Assembly (NCBI RefSeq): GCF_020524285.1
Contig: NZ_JAIVKX010000012.1
Coordinates: forward strand, 150,922-214,921
Direction: 5' to 3'
Length of the DNA stretch: 64,000 bases
Source: Alloyangia pacifica
Lineage (GTDB): Bacteria; Pseudomonadota; Alphaproteobacteria; Rhodobacterales; Rhodobacteraceae
Shown: piece by piece, positions 50,795 to 60,367 of the stretch
Position numbering within the stretch: position 1 is the stretch's first letter
Layout of the letters: each line of letters begins with the position of its first letter
Made by a program: the position numbers and the translations under genes
Notes under the pieces: model-generated
The model's input: the letters and a program-made list of their open reading frames with translations, nothing else
What the model was told of the DNA's origin: nothing
The model's database searches: none

Positions 50795-52321
50795 ATGTTC
50801 CGGTCATTTTGCGTCTTTCTGGTCTGCCTCCTTCTGGCCGGCTGCACCAGCCAGCCGCCCGAGGGGCCGCGCCCCACGAGTGTCGCGCTGCAGGCACCGC
50901 AGGGCGCGTGGCTCTCGCGGTTCACGCAGGAATGGCAGGGCCGCGCCGACGGCGCTTCGGGGGTGCACATCGTCGGCAACGGCATCGATGCGCTGGCGCT
51001 GCGGCTCGGCCTCGCCGAGCAGGCGGTGACCAGCATCGACGCCCAGTACTACCTTCTGCACAACGACGAGTCGGGGCGGCTCTTCGTCGATGCGCTGCTG
51101 CGCGCGGCGGACCGCGGCGTGCGGGTGCGGCTGCTGCTGGATGACATGGACACCCGCGGCTACGACGAGGCCACTCATGCGCTCGAGACGCATCCGAATA
51201 TCGAGGTGCGGCTGTTCAACCCCTTCTCGCGGTCGCGGAGCAAGGCGCTTTCGGCGCTGTTCGAGTTCCGGCGGATCAACCGGCGCATGCACAACAAGTC
51301 GATGACCTTCGACGGTCGGGTGACCATCGTCGGCGGGCGCAACATCGGCGACGAGTATTTCTCGGCGCGCGAGGAGTCGAACTACGACGACCTGGATCTG
51401 CTGGCGGCGGGGCCGGTGGTGGACGACGTGGCGCGCACCTTCGACAGCTACTGGAACAGCCGCTATGCCATCCCGGCCTCGCAGGTGATCGCGCCGAAGG
51501 AGGACGGGGCCGACCTTGCCACGGTGCGGGCGCGGCTGGCGGAGCACCGCCAGCGCATCGCGCAGGCCCCCTACGGCGGGGCGCTGCTCGATCACATCGC
51601 GACACTGAAGCGGCAGCCGCCGCGGTTCACCGCCGCGCAGGCGACGCTGCTGTCGGACCCGCCTGAAAAGGCCGCGGGCGATCTGCCCGCCTCCGAGACC
51701 TTTGCCGCCGCGATGCTGCCCTACGTGAACGCACTGGAAAGCGAGTTCCTCGTGGTCTCGGCCTATTTCGTGCCGCGGGACAGCGGCACTGCGCTGCTCA
51801 GTTCGCTGGAGGAGCGCGGGGTCGAGGTGACGGTGCTGACCAATTCGCTCGACGCCACCGACGTGCCGGCGGTCTACGCGCACTACGCCCATTCGCGCCG
51901 CGACCTGCTCGAGGCCGGGGTCGACCTCTGGGAGCTGCGGGCCGAGAAGGAACGGCCCGACCGCACCCTGTCGGGGCTTGGCCTGTCGCGCTCGGCGCTG
52001 CACGCGAAGGCCTTCGTGCTGGACCGCAAGCTGCTGTTCATCGGCTCGTTCAACTGGGATCCGCGCTCGGTGCGGATCAACTCGGAGATGGGTATCCTTG
52101 TGGAGTCGCCCGAGCTGGCGGCGCAGGCCGCGGCGACGCTGAAGCGGCTGCTGCCCGAGGCAGCCTTTCACCTGCAGCTCGACGAGGACGGGCGGATGCA
52201 ATGGCTCGAGCATGATGCGGGCAATCGCTGGCGGCTCTACCGCGCCGAGCCGATCCTGTCGAAGATGCGCGCCACCACCGCCTGGCTGACGGGTCTGTTA
52301 CCGATCGGCGGGCAGCTCTAG
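50795..52321 (+). CDS. Phospholipase D / cardiolipin synthase C-like lipoprotein
   Basis: A 508-residue protein with two PLD active-site motifs. The first is HNKSMTFDGRVTIVGGRNIG (H-x-K-x4-D) and the second HAKAFVLDRKLLFIGSFNWD. They act together in one active site. The N-terminus MFRSFCVFLVCLLLAGC has a lipobox (LAGC), so the protein is anchored in the envelope. ClsC-type enzymes with this layout make cardiolipin, but other phospholipid or nucleic acid reactions are possible. GAGG lies upstream of the ATG. The next gene, an AI-2E protein, starts 69 bases later. Confidence 0.88.
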   Translation: MFRSFCVFLVCLLLAGCTSQPPEGPRPTSVALQAPQGAWLSRFTQEWQGRADGASGVHIVGNGIDALALRLGLAEQAVTSIDAQYYLLHNDESGRLFVDALLRAADRGVRVRLLLDDMDTRGYDEATHALETHPNIEVRLFNPFSRSRSKALSALFEFRRINRRMHNKSMTFDGRVTIVGGRNIGDEYFSAREESNYDDLDLLAAGPVVDDVARTFDSYWNSRYAIPASQVIAPKEDGADLATVRARLAEHRQRIAQAPYGGALLDHIATLKRQPPRFTAAQATLLSDPPEKAAGDLPASETFAAAMLPYVNALESEFLVVSAYFVPRDSGTALLSSLEERGVEVTVLTNSLDATDVPAVYAHYAHSRRDLLEAGVDLWELRAEKERPDRTLSGLGLSRSALHAKAFVLDRKLLFIGSFNWDPRSVRINSEMGILVESPELAAQAAATLKRLLPEAAFHLQLDEDGRMQWLEHDAGNRWRLYRAEPILSKMRATTAWLTGLLPIGGQL

Positions 52322-52390
52322 GCCCGGCCGCGTTGACATCGCCGCCCGCATCGTTCCCACTCCGGCGAGACCCGCCCGGAGGATGACAAG

Positions 52391-53491
52391 GTGCCGATGA
52401 GGGATACGCCGTTCCAGACGCTGGTGCTGTCGACCATCTTCGTGCTGGCGGCGGGCACGCTGCTGGTGCTCGGCCGGACGATCCTGCTGCCGATCGTCAC
52501 CGCGACGATCCTCGTCTACCTGCTGGAGTCGGTGGCGGGCGCGCTGCGCCGCCTGCCGGTGCTGCGGCACCTGCCGCTCGGCGTGCTGCGCCTGCTGCTG
52601 CTGGTCTTCGCCGCGGCGGTGGTCTTCATCCTGGCGGCGGTGGTCTCGGCCACGGTGCGCGAGATCATGGCGGTGGCCCCGACCTACGAGGAGAACCTGC
52701 GCAGCATGGTCGACGGCATCGCGGGGTATTTCCACTTCGAGGACGATGCGCTCTGGGACCGCATCACCGAGGAGACCTTGGGGCAGATCGACCTGCGGCG
52801 CTTCTCGCTGGCGGTGCTGGGCGGGTTCACCAACCTCGGCTCGGTGGTGCTGATGGTGGTGATCTACGCCGCCTTCATCACCGTCGAGCGGCGCTCGTTC
52901 CAGCGCCGGCTGACCGCCGGGCTGCGCTCGCCAGAGAAGAGCGAGCGGGTGCTGGCGGTGGTCGGGGCGATCAACGAGAAAATCAGCCGCTACCTCGCCT
53001 TCAAGACGCTAATCAACGTGGTGCTGGGCACGATCTCCTACGGCATCCTCTGGGCCTTCGAGGTCGACTTCGCGCTGTTCTGGGCGGTGGTCATCGGGGT
53101 GCTGAACTACATCCCCTACGTCGGCTCGCTGCTGGCCGTGGCCTTTCCCGTGGCGCTGTCGCTGGCGCAGTTTGGCTCGATCGGCATGACGCTCGGGCTC
53201 GGGGCGGCGCTGACCGCGGTGCAGATCACCCTGGGCAATATCATCGAGCCGCGGCTGATCGGGCGGCAGCTCAACCTCAGCCCCTTCGTTGTGCTGCTGG
53301 CCCTGGCGCTCTGGACGACGCTCTGGGGCATTCCCGGCGCGATCCTCGCGGTGCCGCTGACCTCGATCCTCGCCATCGTGCTGGCCAGCTTTTCGAACAC
53401 CCGCTGGCTGGCGCTGCTGCTGGCCGAGCGGGTCGATGGCCCGGAGGGGCCCGAACACGTCACCCGGGAGAGTGAACTTCCCGAACGTTAA
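52391..53491 (+). CDS. AI-2E/PerM family membrane protein (second copy)
   Basis: A 366-residue membrane protein with several hydrophobic segments. The family motif LNYIPYVGSLLAVAFPVALS and the later LGNIIEPRLIGRQLNLSPFV are present. A GTG start at 52391 follows GGAGG at an 8-base spacing and is preferred over an ATG two codons downstream. A first family member is at 28201 and shares only the core motifs. The gene lies between a PLD-type lipoprotein gene and an HdeD gene, which suggests an envelope-stress theme; the transported molecule is unknown. Confidence 0.88.
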   Translation: MPMRDTPFQTLVLSTIFVLAAGTLLVLGRTILLPIVTATILVYLLESVAGALRRLPVLRHLPLGVLRLLLLVFAAAVVFILAAVVSATVREIMAVAPTYEENLRSMVDGIAGYFHFEDDALWDRITEETLGQIDLRRFSLAVLGGFTNLGSVVLMVVIYAAFITVERRSFQRRLTAGLRSPEKSERVLAVVGAINEKISRYLAFKTLINVVLGTISYGILWAFEVDFALFWAVVIGVLNYIPYVGSLLAVAFPVALSLAQFGSIGMTLGLGAALTAVQITLGNIIEPRLIGRQLNLSPFVVLLALALWTTLWGIPGAILAVPLTSILAIVLASFSNTRWLALLLAERVDGPEGPEHVTRESELPER

Positions 53492-53572
53492 CGGGAGGTT
53501 GACAGAACCGTGATCGCGGGCGCACCGTCGGGGCACCGGTCTCGCGCCGGGTGATATTCAGGGAATTTGGAA

Positions 53573-54109
53573 ATGCAGCATTGGCTTATGTGGATCATCC
53601 TCGGTATCGCGAGCATCCTCGGCGGGATCTTCGCGCTGTTTAACCCCTTTGCCGCCTCGGTCGCGGCGCAGACCATCGTCGCCTGGTTCTTCCTGATCAT
53701 CGGCGTCGTGCAGGCGATCAGCATCTTTCGCGTCACTCGCATGAAGGAGCGCCTGCTCGCCATCCTGCTGACCATCATCTACCTCTGGCTCGGCATCAGC
53801 TTCCTGGCCAACCCGCTCGAAGGCCTGGTCTCGCTGACCCTGGTCGCGGCGATCATGTTCCTGGTCAGCGGCATCGCCAAGGTGGTCTATGCCTTCTCGG
53901 TCGGCGACGGCCGCTACAAGCTGGCGCTGCTGATCAGCGGCGCGATCTCGGTGATCCTGGCGATCATGATCTTCACCAACTTCCCGTCCTCGGCGGCGGT
54001 GGTGCTGGGCGTGCTGCTCTCGGTCGAGCTGCTGTCGACCGGCGTGGCGCTGGTAGCCTTCGGGCTGGTGCTCAAGCAGCATCCCGAACTGCGCAAGCCC
54101 GCGGCCTGA
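53573..54109 (+). CDS. HdeD family membrane protein
   Basis: A 178-residue protein made of six hydrophobic segments with short loops (QHWLMWIILGIASILGGIFA, IVAWFFLIIGVVQAISIF, LLAILLTIIYLWLGISF, LVAAIMFLVSGIAKVVYAF, and others). The R-x-x-R linker after segment two and the overall plan match HdeD proteins, linked to acid resistance in enterics. AGGGAATTTGGAA precedes the ATG at 53573; TTG at 53567 is an alternative. A strong hairpin follows 17 bases after the stop. Confidence 0.85.
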   Translation: MQHWLMWIILGIASILGGIFALFNPFAASVAAQTIVAWFFLIIGVVQAISIFRVTRMKERLLAILLTIIYLWLGISFLANPLEGLVSLTLVAAIMFLVSGIAKVVYAFSVGDGRYKLALLISGAISVILAIMIFTNFPSSAAVVLGVLLSVELLSTGVALVAFGLVLKQHPELRKPAA

Positions 54110-54126
54110 GCGCGGCCCGGCCCCGA

Positions 54127-54148
54127 CCCCGGCCCCACGGGGCCGGGG
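54127..54148. terminator. Convergent terminator between hdeD-like and lipoprotein genes
   Basis: A nine-pair GC stem CCCCGGCCC/GGGCCGGGG with a 4-base loop lies between two convergent genes, 17 bases after the first and 8 bases from the second. It can serve both strands. Confidence 0.75.
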
Positions 54149-54156
54149 CTTAGCGT

Positions 54157-54558
54157 CTAGTCCGCGTGCACGGTCGCGGGGTCCACCTCTTCGGGGAAGC
54201 GTTGACGGCATTCCGCCTGGCCCGCCGCGGCGTCGCGGCGGAGCTGGGGCAGGGCGGCCTCGATCTCGGTGGCCCGGCGGCGCAGCTCGAAGGCATTCAC
54301 CGGCACGCGGCGGGTCACCGGCTCGGTGTCGGTGCGCCAGCAATAGTGCGGGTGCTCGCCGTAGGCGCCGCAGAGCTGCCAGCGGCGGCGGGTTTCCCAT
54401 TCGGTGACATAGGTGTAGCCGCGCGCCAGGTCGCGCGCGATCCGGCTCTGCTCCTCCAGCGCGTCGGCGTAGAAGCGCGCGGCGTCCCGCGTGCAGCGCT
54501 CGTAGGGCGTGCCGCAGGCCGCGAGGCCGAGGAGGGAAAGGAGCAGGAACCGGCGCAT
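54157..54558 (-). CDS. Lipoprotein of unknown function
   Basis: A 133-residue protein with a signal and lipobox LAAC (MRRFLLLSLLGLAAC, Cys15). The mature chain is charged and helical and contains CTRDAARFYADALEEQSRIA, then YTYVTEWETRRRWQLC, and YCWR. Four Cys besides the lipidated one suggest two disulfides. I do not recognise a family. The start codon lacks a clear Shine-Dalgarno sequence. It is convergent with the HdeD gene and divergent from the I78 gene. Confidence 0.72.
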   Translation of the reverse strand: MRRFLLLSLLGLAACGTPYERCTRDAARFYADALEEQSRIARDLARGYTYVTEWETRRRWQLCGAYGEHPHYCWRTDTEPVTRRVPVNAFELRRRATEIEAALPQLRRDAAAGQAECRQRFPEEVDPATVHAD

Positions 54559-54675
54559 GGGGAAAGGCTACTCCCGATCGTGCCACCGGCCAAGCGCGAC
54601 ATTCGCATCGGCGCGGCGTTGAGACACACGCTCGCGAGACCTATCTGTCTGAAACAACACCCAAGGAGAGAGAAG

Positions 54676-54945
54676 ATGATGGGACGGATCGCGATCGTGC
54701 TGGGCCTTTGTGCCGGTCTCGCAGGCTGCAGCGAGACGGAGACCGGGGCCGACGGCGAGGACAGCTGCGGCGCCGCACCCTACCAGACCCGCATCGGCCA
54801 GTCGGTCGAGGAGCTGGGGCTCACGCCGGGGGAGAAGCTGCGCATCCTCAGCCCGGGACAGCCGATGACCATGGATTTCCGTCCCGACCGTCTGAACATC
54901 GAAACAGACAGCACCGGGCAGATCCTCCGCGCCTTCTGCGGCTGA
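54676..54945 (+). CDS. I78-family peptidase inhibitor lipoprotein
   Basis: An 89-residue protein with a lipoprotein signal (LGLCAGLAGC). The mature part matches the I78 inhibitor pattern: CGAAPYQTRIGQSVEELGL, RILSPGQPMTMDFRPDRLN and ending in ILRAFCG. The first and last Cys can form a disulfide. Family members inhibit serine proteases such as subtilisin. AAGGAGAGAGAAG lies before the ATG. As a surface lipoprotein it may protect the cell from secreted proteases. Confidence 0.85.
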   Translation: MMGRIAIVLGLCAGLAGCSETETGADGEDSCGAAPYQTRIGQSVEELGLTPGEKLRILSPGQPMTMDFRPDRLNIETDSTGQILRAFCG

Positions 54946-54982
54946 GCGCCGTGGCGCGTTTGAACGCGCAAAATAACACATT

Positions 54983-55007
54983 GGTTCCGTAGAATATTTT
55001 CGGAACC
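54983..55007. promoter_or_regulatory. Inverted repeat upstream of the PDVDV-repeat protein
   Basis: Perfect seven-base arms GGTTCCG and CGGAACC flank an AT-rich 11-base spacer, 80 bases before the next ATG. It sits where the promoter should be and could be an operator. Confidence 0.35.
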
Positions 55008-55087
55008 TCTGTGCCGCTCTCACGGTTCCTTTACCGAACATCACGGCGCCTCACCGCGCCGGAGCCAACAACCGGAAGGGACCTGAA

Positions 55088-55381
55088 ATGCGTACCGGAT
55101 CCATTGTCGCCCTCGTTGCTGCCGCCGCCGTCGTGATCGGCGTCGGCGCCTACATGATCGATTTCGACGTCACCGACGAGGGCAGCCTGCCTGACGTGGA
55201 TGTCTCGGTCGAAGGTGGCGAGATGCCCGAGGTCGATGCCGAGGTGGGCTCGGTCGAGGTCGGCACCCAGACCGAAGAAGTGACCGTGCCGGATGTCGAC
55301 GTCGAGGTCGACACCAAGGAGGCCGAGGTCACCCTGCCCGACGTCGACGTGACACCGCCGGACGAGAAGAACGACGGCTGA
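55088..55381 (+). CDS. Membrane-anchored acidic protein with PDVDV repeats
   Basis: A 97-residue protein. Residues 5-24 are a hydrophobic anchor or uncleaved signal (SIVALVAAAAVVIGVGAYMI). The outside part is acidic and made of four approximate repeats: LPDVDVS at 34, MPEVDAEV at 46, VPDVDVEVD at 68 and LPDVDVT at 83. Alternating Asp and Val suggest an extended beta or calcium-binding strand. No known family is recognised. A strong terminator follows 29 bases after the stop. Confidence 0.75.
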   Translation: MRTGSIVALVAAAAVVIGVGAYMIDFDVTDEGSLPDVDVSVEGGEMPEVDAEVGSVEVGTQTEEVTVPDVDVEVDTKEAEVTLPDVDVTPPDEKNDG

Positions 55382-55410
55382 TCGCCCTGATCCTAAAGAG
55401 CTCCAACAAG

Positions 55411-55446
55411 AAAGGCCCTCTCCACGCGCCGTGGGGAGGGCCTTTT
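55411..55446. terminator. Bidirectional terminator between the PDVDV-repeat gene and uvrB
   Basis: A 15-pair stem (AAGGCCCTCTCCACG against CGTGGGGAGGGCCTT, with one G-T) encloses a CGC loop and is followed by TTTT on the plus strand and by TTTCTTG on the minus strand. It serves both convergent genes. Confidence 0.9.
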
Positions 55447-55465
55447 GCTATTTCGAAGATGCCGC

Positions 55466-57664
55466 TCAGCGCTTGCGCCGCTTCACGTTGCCGCCGCGCT
55501 GGCCGGGGCGACCCGCGGTGGAGCGGCCCTTCGACTTCACCGCCGCCTCCGAGGCCGCCTCGATCGCCGATTGCCGCGCCAGCGGGTCGTCGTGGATCGC
55601 CAGATCGACCGCCTCAAGCCGCTTGACCTCGTCGCGCAGCCGCGCGGCCTCCTCGAACTCGAGGTTCTCGGCGGCCTTGCGCATGTCGGTGCGCAGCCCC
55701 TCGAGCACCGCCTCGAGGTTCGAGCCCTGCTGCTTGGGGTCGATGGTGGCGGTGACGCGGTTCATGTCCACGTCGCCCTGGTAGAGCCCGGCAAGGATGT
55801 CGTCGACGTTCTTCTTTACCGTCGCCGGGGTGATGCCGTGTTCCTCGTTGTAGGCGATCTGCTTCTCGCGGCGGCGCTCGGTCTCGGCCAGAGCCCGCTC
55901 CATCGAGCCGGTGATCCGGTCGGCATACATGATCACCCGGCCCTCGGCGTTCCGCGCGGCGCGGCCGATGGTCTGGATCAGCGAGGTCTCGGAGCGCAGG
56001 AAGCCCTCCTTGTCGGCGTCGAGGATGGCCACCAGCCCGCATTCGGGGATGTCGAGGCCCTCGCGCAGCAGGTTGATGCCGATCAGCACGTCGAAGGTGC
56101 CGAGCCGCAGGTCGCGCAGGATCTCGATGCGCTCGATGGTGTCGATGTCGCTGTGCATGTAGCGCACCTTGATGCCCTGCTCGTGCAGGTACTCGGTGAG
56201 ATCCTCGGCCATGCGCTTGGTCAGCACGGTGCAGAGCGTGCGGTAGCCGTCCGCCGTCACCTTGCGGATCTCGTCGAGCAGGTCGTCCACCTGCATCTTC
56301 ACCGGACGGATCTCGACCTGCGGGTCCAGCAGGCCGGTGGGGCGGATCACCTGCTCGGCGAAGACGCCGCCCGCCTGTTCCAGCTCCCAGTTTGCCGGGG
56401 TCGCCGAGACGAAGACCGACTGCGGGCGCATGGCGTCCCATTCCTCGAACTTGAGCGGGCGGTTGTCCATGCAGGAGGGCAGGCGGAAGCCGTGCTCGGC
56501 GAGGGTGAACTTGCGCCGGTAGTCGCCCTTGTACATGGCGCCGATCTGCGGAACCGAGACGTGGCTTTCGTCGGCGAAGACGATGGCGTGGTCGGGAATG
56601 AACTCGAAGAGGGTGGGCGGCGGCTCGCCCGGGGCGCGGCCGGTGAGGTAGCGCGAGTAGTTCTCGATGCCATTGCAGACCCCGGTGGCCTCCAGCATCT
56701 CGATGTCGAAATTGGTGCGCTGTTCAAGCCGCTGCGCTTCCAGCAGCTTGCCCTCGGAGACGAGCTGGTCGAGCCGCTGGCGCAGTTCCTTTTTGATCTG
56801 GATGACCGCCTGCTGCATCGTCGGCTTCGGCGTCACGTAGTGCGAGTTGGCGTAGACGCGGATGCGATCGAAGCTGCCGGTCTTCTCGCCGGTCAGCGGA
56901 TCGAACTCTGTGATGCTCTCCAGCTCCTCGCCGAAGAACGACAGCTTCCACGCCCGGTCTTCAAGGTGGGCGGGCCAAATTTCCAGCGAGTCCCCCCGCA
57001 CCCGGAACGCCCCGCGCGAGAAGCCCGCGTCGTTGCGGCGGTACTGCTGCGCCACGAGATCGGCGATGATCTTGCGCTGGTCGTACTCGCTGCCGGCGTG
57101 CAGGTCCTGGGTCATCGCGCCGTAGGTCTCGACCGAGCCGATGCCGTAGATGCAGGACACCGAGGCGACGATGATCACGTCATCCCGCTCGAGCAAAGCG
57201 CGGGTGGCCGAGTGGCGCATCCGGTCGATCTGCTCGTTGATCTGGCTTTCCTTCTCGATGTAGGTGTCCGACCGCGCCACATAGGCCTCGGGCTGGTAGT
57301 AGTCGTAGTAGGAGACGAAATACTCGACCGCGTTGTCCGGGAAGAAGCCCTTGAACTCGCCGTAGAGCTGCGCCGCCAGCGTCTTGTTCGGGGCGAGGAT
57401 GATCGCCGGGCGTTGTGTCTCCTCGATGATCTTGGCCATGGTGAAGGTCTTGCCGGTGCCGGTGGCCCCGAGCAGCACCTGGCTGCGCTCGCCGTCATTG
57501 ACCCCCTGCGCCAGCTCGGCAATCGCCGTCGGCTGGTCGCCCGCCGGGGCGAACTCGGTCTGCATGCGGAAGCGGATGCCGCCCTCGAGCTTCTCCCGCG
57601 TCCGGACATCCGGCGCGGGAGCGTGCATCATCGGGGTCGACTTGTCGGAATGGGCATAGGGCAT
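55466..57664 (-). CDS. uvrB: Excinuclease ABC subunit B
   Basis: UvrB (732 residues) is the damage-recognition helicase of nucleotide excision repair. It shows Walker [18 protein letters not shown], the beta-hairpin region [20 protein letters not shown], motif [13 protein letters not shown], and motif [22 protein letters not shown]. The C-terminal UvrC/UvrA-contact helix is in [20 protein letters not shown]. It ends in a basic Lys/Arg tail. In-frame Met codons at 57664 and 57631 are both possible starts. It stands alone. Confidence 0.97.
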   Translation of the reverse strand: MPYAHSDKSTPMMHAPAPDVRTREKLEGGIRFRMQTEFAPAGDQPTAIAELAQGVNDGERSQVLLGATGTGKTFTMAKIIEETQRPAIILAPNKTLAAQLYGEFKGFFPDNAVEYFVSYYDYYQPEAYVARSDTYIEKESQINEQIDRMRHSATRALLERDDVIIVASVSCIYGIGSVETYGAMTQDLHAGSEYDQRKIIADLVAQQYRRNDAGFSRGAFRVRGDSLEIWPAHLEDRAWKLSFFGEELESITEFDPLTGEKTGSFDRIRVYANSHYVTPKPTMQQAVIQIKKELRQRLDQLVSEGKLLEAQRLEQRTNFDIEMLEATGVCNGIENYSRYLTGRAPGEPPPTLFEFIPDHAIVFADESHVSVPQIGAMYKGDYRRKFTLAEHGFRLPSCMDNRPLKFEEWDAMRPQSVFVSATPANWELEQAGGVFAEQVIRPTGLLDPQVEIRPVKMQVDDLLDEIRKVTADGYRTLCTVLTKRMAEDLTEYLHEQGIKVRYMHSDIDTIERIEILRDLRLGTFDVLIGINLLREGLDIPECGLVAILDADKEGFLRSETSLIQTIGRAARNAEGRVIMYADRITGSMERALAETERRREKQIAYNEEHGITPATVKKNVDDILAGLYQGDVDMNRVTATIDPKQQGSNLEAVLEGLRTDMRKAAENLEFEEAARLRDEVKRLEAVDLAIHDDPLARQSAIEAASEAAVKSKGRSTAGRPGQRGGNVKRRKR

Positions 57665-57928
57665 GGGGTTATCTCGGCGGTCATCTCGGGGGATCTCCGG
57701 GCGCCTGCAAAACGTGTCGCGCCGCGCAGCGGTTTCAAGGGGTCTGCCCCGGGGGCTGCCGCGGGCGGCAGGGGACTCGGGGTGAGGGGGCTGGCATTTT
57801 CGCTAAATGTTCCTCTTCTATGGGCGAGACGCAAGGGTTCGAGAAGATTTGCCGCACTGCCGCGCCGCGATCTCTTGCCCCGGCAGTCTAAATTCCCGAT
57901 AACGCCAATGAATGTCAGGAGGGATTCC

Positions 57929-58240
57929 ATGCGCGCACGGATTTACCAGCCGTCCAGGACGGCGATGTCTTCGGGACAAGCCAAGACGAGGGACTGGATT
58001 CTCGAATTCTTCCCCGCCTCCCCGCGCGAGGTGGACCCGCTGATGGGCTGGACGTCGTCCTCGGACACCCAGAGCCAGGTGCGCCTGAAGTTCGACAGCA
58101 AGGAGGCCGCGCTGGCCTATGCCGCCGAGCATGGGATCGAGGCGCAGGTGAACGAGCCCAACAAGCGAAAGCCCAATCTCCGCGCCCGCGGCTATGCCGA
58201 GAACTTCGCGGTCGACCGCCGGAGCGCCTGGACGCACTGA
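57929..58240 (+). CDS. NDUFS4-like NADH dehydrogenase accessory subunit
   Basis: A 103-residue protein of the ETC complex I subunit conserved region family (NDUFS4). Its signature pieces are [37 protein letters not shown] and [19 protein letters not shown]. In mitochondria this subunit helps stabilise complex I. TCAGGAGGGATTCC precedes the ATG. The hairpin 65 bases after the stop likely ends the transcript. Confidence 0.9.
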   Translation: MRARIYQPSRTAMSSGQAKTRDWILEFFPASPREVDPLMGWTSSSDTQSQVRLKFDSKEAALAYAAEHGIEAQVNEPNKRKPNLRARGYAENFAVDRRSAWTH

Positions 58241-58256
58241 GGGTTGTAAGAGACAC

Positions 58257-58290
58257 CTGAGTTTTTCCCACGGAAGGCTGAGTTTTTCCC
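58257..58290 (+). repeat. Tandem CTGAGTTTTTCCC repeats, possible IS21-type end
   Basis: The 13-base word CTGAGTTTTTCCC occurs at 58257-58269 and again at 58278-58290, 21 bases apart or about two helical turns. A phased repeat at an element end is typical of IS21-family transposons. No transposase gene is attached here, so it may be a relic or coincidence. Confidence 0.4.
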
Positions 58291-58304
58291 GGAAACTACA
58301 TGTA

Positions 58305-58326
58305 GGGCGCCCGCTGGGCGTCCTTT
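58305..58326 (+). terminator. Hairpin before the DUF6880 gene
   Basis: An eight-pair stem GGGCGCCC/GGGCGTCC (one G-T) with a GCT loop, followed by TTT, probably ends the NDUFS4-like transcript. Confidence 0.6.
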
Positions 58327-58406
58327 CCATATCTAGCGCATGCTTGCAAAGCGCGCGGCCAGGCGCATGATCCGGCGCAAGGCTATTGCATACGAGGAGG
58401 ATCCCG

Positions 58407-59846
58407 ATGGCGGCAGGCAAGGCTCTGAACAAGAAGAACCTCCTCGCGCTGGGTGCCGACACGCTGGCCGACCTGCTGCTCGAGGCGGTGAAAGGCGACG
58501 CTGCGCGCCAGCGGCGGGTGCGCATGGCGCTTTCCGCCGATTTGGGCCCGGAGGCGATCACCGCCGACGTGCGTAAGCGCTTCGCCTCGATCCGCCGCGG
58601 CCGCAGCTTCATCTCCCGCAAGGCACAGAAAAAGCTGGCGCAGGAACTGGCGGAGCTGACGACGCTCATCGAGACCAGCATCGCGCCCGATGCACCGGAC
58701 GCGGCTTTCGATCTGCTCTGGGCGCAGCTGCAGCTCGCTGCCGGCATCCATGAGCGCACAGACGACAGCTGGGGCACCATCGGCGACGTCATGCGCGAGG
58801 CGATGGCGGCGATCAGTGAGTTGGGTCCCAAGCTCAGCAAAGACCCCGAAGCGCTGGCCGACAGCGTCTTCGAGGCGATCTCGGACGATGGCTACGGTGC
58901 CTTTGATCATGCCGTACCCGCGCTGGCGGAGGCTCTCGGGGGCGCTGGCCTGTCCCGCCTCAAGGCACTGGCCGAAGCGGCCTGCGAAGCGCCGCTGACC
59001 GATGCCGACTTCGCCCGCTACGATTTCATCTCCGACCGCGATGCCCGCGCTGACCGCGCCCTTGCCGGGCGCAACCGCACGGCGGAGATGCTCCTGCAGG
59101 ACGTGGCAGATGCCGAGGGCGACGTGGACAGCTGGCTCGCGCAATACAGCCCCGAGCAGCTGACCTACTCGACGATCGCTCCCTCCGCCGCGACCCGGCT
59201 GCTGGCGGCAGGTCGCCCCGAAGACGCTCTGCGGCTGATCGAGGCCGCTCTCCCCGGCGACAGCGGCGATCCGTGGTTCGACACGCCCGAACTGGACGCA
59301 GCGCATTTCGCCTGCCTTGAGGCGCTCGGCCGCAAGGACGACCTGCGGGCCGCGCTCTGGAACCGCTTCGAGCGGCGGCTCTGCTCCGACGCATTGCGCC
59401 GCCACCTCAAGCTTCTGCCCGACTTCGAGGACATCGAGGCCGAGGACGCCGCGCGCCGCATCGTCCTCGCCTGCAAACCGGTCGAGAAAGCGCTCGCCTA
59501 CTGCCTGCAGGCCCCCGACCTGCCGCTGGCGGCTGAATTGATCGAAGCCCGCAGCGAGGAGATCGACGGCGAAGCCTACGAGATCCTCACTCCGCTGGCC
59601 GACGCCCTCGCCCCCGGCCACCCGCTTGCCGCCGCGCTGCTGTGGCGCGCGATGATCGACTTCGCGCTGGGTAGGGCCCGCTCCGGGCGCTATGGCCACG
59701 CCGCCCGGCACCTGATGGACTGTGCCGCCGCGGACGCCGAGATCCTCGATTACGGCATGCACCTATCGCACGCGGACTATCTTGAAGCGCTGCGTGCGAC
59801 TCACGCGAGGAAATCAGCGTTTTGGGAGCGTTTGCGGGAAGGGTAG
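58407..59846 (+). CDS. DUF6880-like protein of unknown function
   Basis: A 479-residue, helix-rich cytosolic protein. It opens KALNKKNLLALGADTLADLL, typical of a family I recall as DUF6880 in alphaproteobacteria, sometimes encoded near SWIM zinc-finger proteins. The interior has repeated Ala- and Leu-rich helical pairs (AEMLLQDVADAEGDVDSWLA, RLLAAGRPEDALRLIEAALP), suggesting an alpha-solenoid. CGAGGAGGATCCCG precedes the ATG. It lies between IS-like repeats and a decayed IS21 gene. Codon use is like the rest of the chromosome, but its position suggests an accessory locus. The family assignment is from memory. Confidence 0.7.
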   Translation: MAAGKALNKKNLLALGADTLADLLLEAVKGDAARQRRVRMALSADLGPEAITADVRKRFASIRRGRSFISRKAQKKLAQELAELTTLIETSIAPDAPDAAFDLLWAQLQLAAGIHERTDDSWGTIGDVMREAMAAISELGPKLSKDPEALADSVFEAISDDGYGAFDHAVPALAEALGGAGLSRLKALAEAACEAPLTDADFARYDFISDRDARADRALAGRNRTAEMLLQDVADAEGDVDSWLAQYSPEQLTYSTIAPSAATRLLAAGRPEDALRLIEAALPGDSGDPWFDTPELDAAHFACLEALGRKDDLRAALWNRFERRLCSDALRRHLKLLPDFEDIEAEDAARRIVLACKPVEKALAYCLQAPDLPLAAELIEARSEEIDGEAYEILTPLADALAPGHPLAAALLWRAMIDFALGRARSGRYGHAARHLMDCAAADAEILDYGMHLSHADYLEALRATHARKSAFWERLREG

Positions 59847-60367
59847 CTCCCTCGGGCCATCACGTGTCCGACAGCAGCCACGGATCATTCCTCAGTATTT
59901 GATCTGCGTGCAGAGAGTTACCATTTCGAGCGCTCCTGGCTGGGATCGACTGTCCGCGGCTTTGAGGCTTGCCGGGCATCCAGCGCTATCGCCGCGGCGA
60001 TGCGCGATCGCATTGGGTTCACGACTTCCAGTTGCTCGAGGCCGACCCCCCACTGAGCACTGCAGCGTGCGACCCTAAGAAGTATTCCTTGAATGACACC
60101 TGAGCGCAGAGAACGGGCGGTCGGGCGTGTGCCCCCAGGGCGTCCGCTACGCGCAGGTAGCGAACCTTTGCCGGAGAGCCCAGAGCGCTCGCTCAGCGCA
60201 GGAACCGAACGGTCGAGCGGGCCGCCAGAATGGGCCCAAGCCGCAAATTGCGGACGGTGGCCGCTCGGCCCGGTCAGGCAGGACAGCGCTGAAAGCGCGC
60301 TGCTGCCCCAAGGCGCCCTCGCGGAAAATCCTCCGGTCGATCTTCGAGCCCTCCCGGGATCGGGCGA
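59847..60367. other. Gap between DUF6880 gene and istB relic
   Basis: About 520 bases with no convincing gene. Frames on the minus strand are compositionally odd and have no motif. The part from about 60090 to 60340 is GC-rich and may be the remains of intergenic or mobile sequence. I can name nothing in it. Confidence 0.45.

Noticed and set aside
55002..55027. EcfG-type promoter GGAAC ... GTT before the PDVDV gene
   Set aside because: The spacer is 18 bases rather than 16-17, and the GGAAC is part of a dyad that explains it as well.
57738..57808. Third copy of the intergenic repeat
   Set aside because: It shares a GGGGTCTGCCCC start and a hairpin but lacks the CCCCCGGGATATTT core, so it is not listed as a copy.
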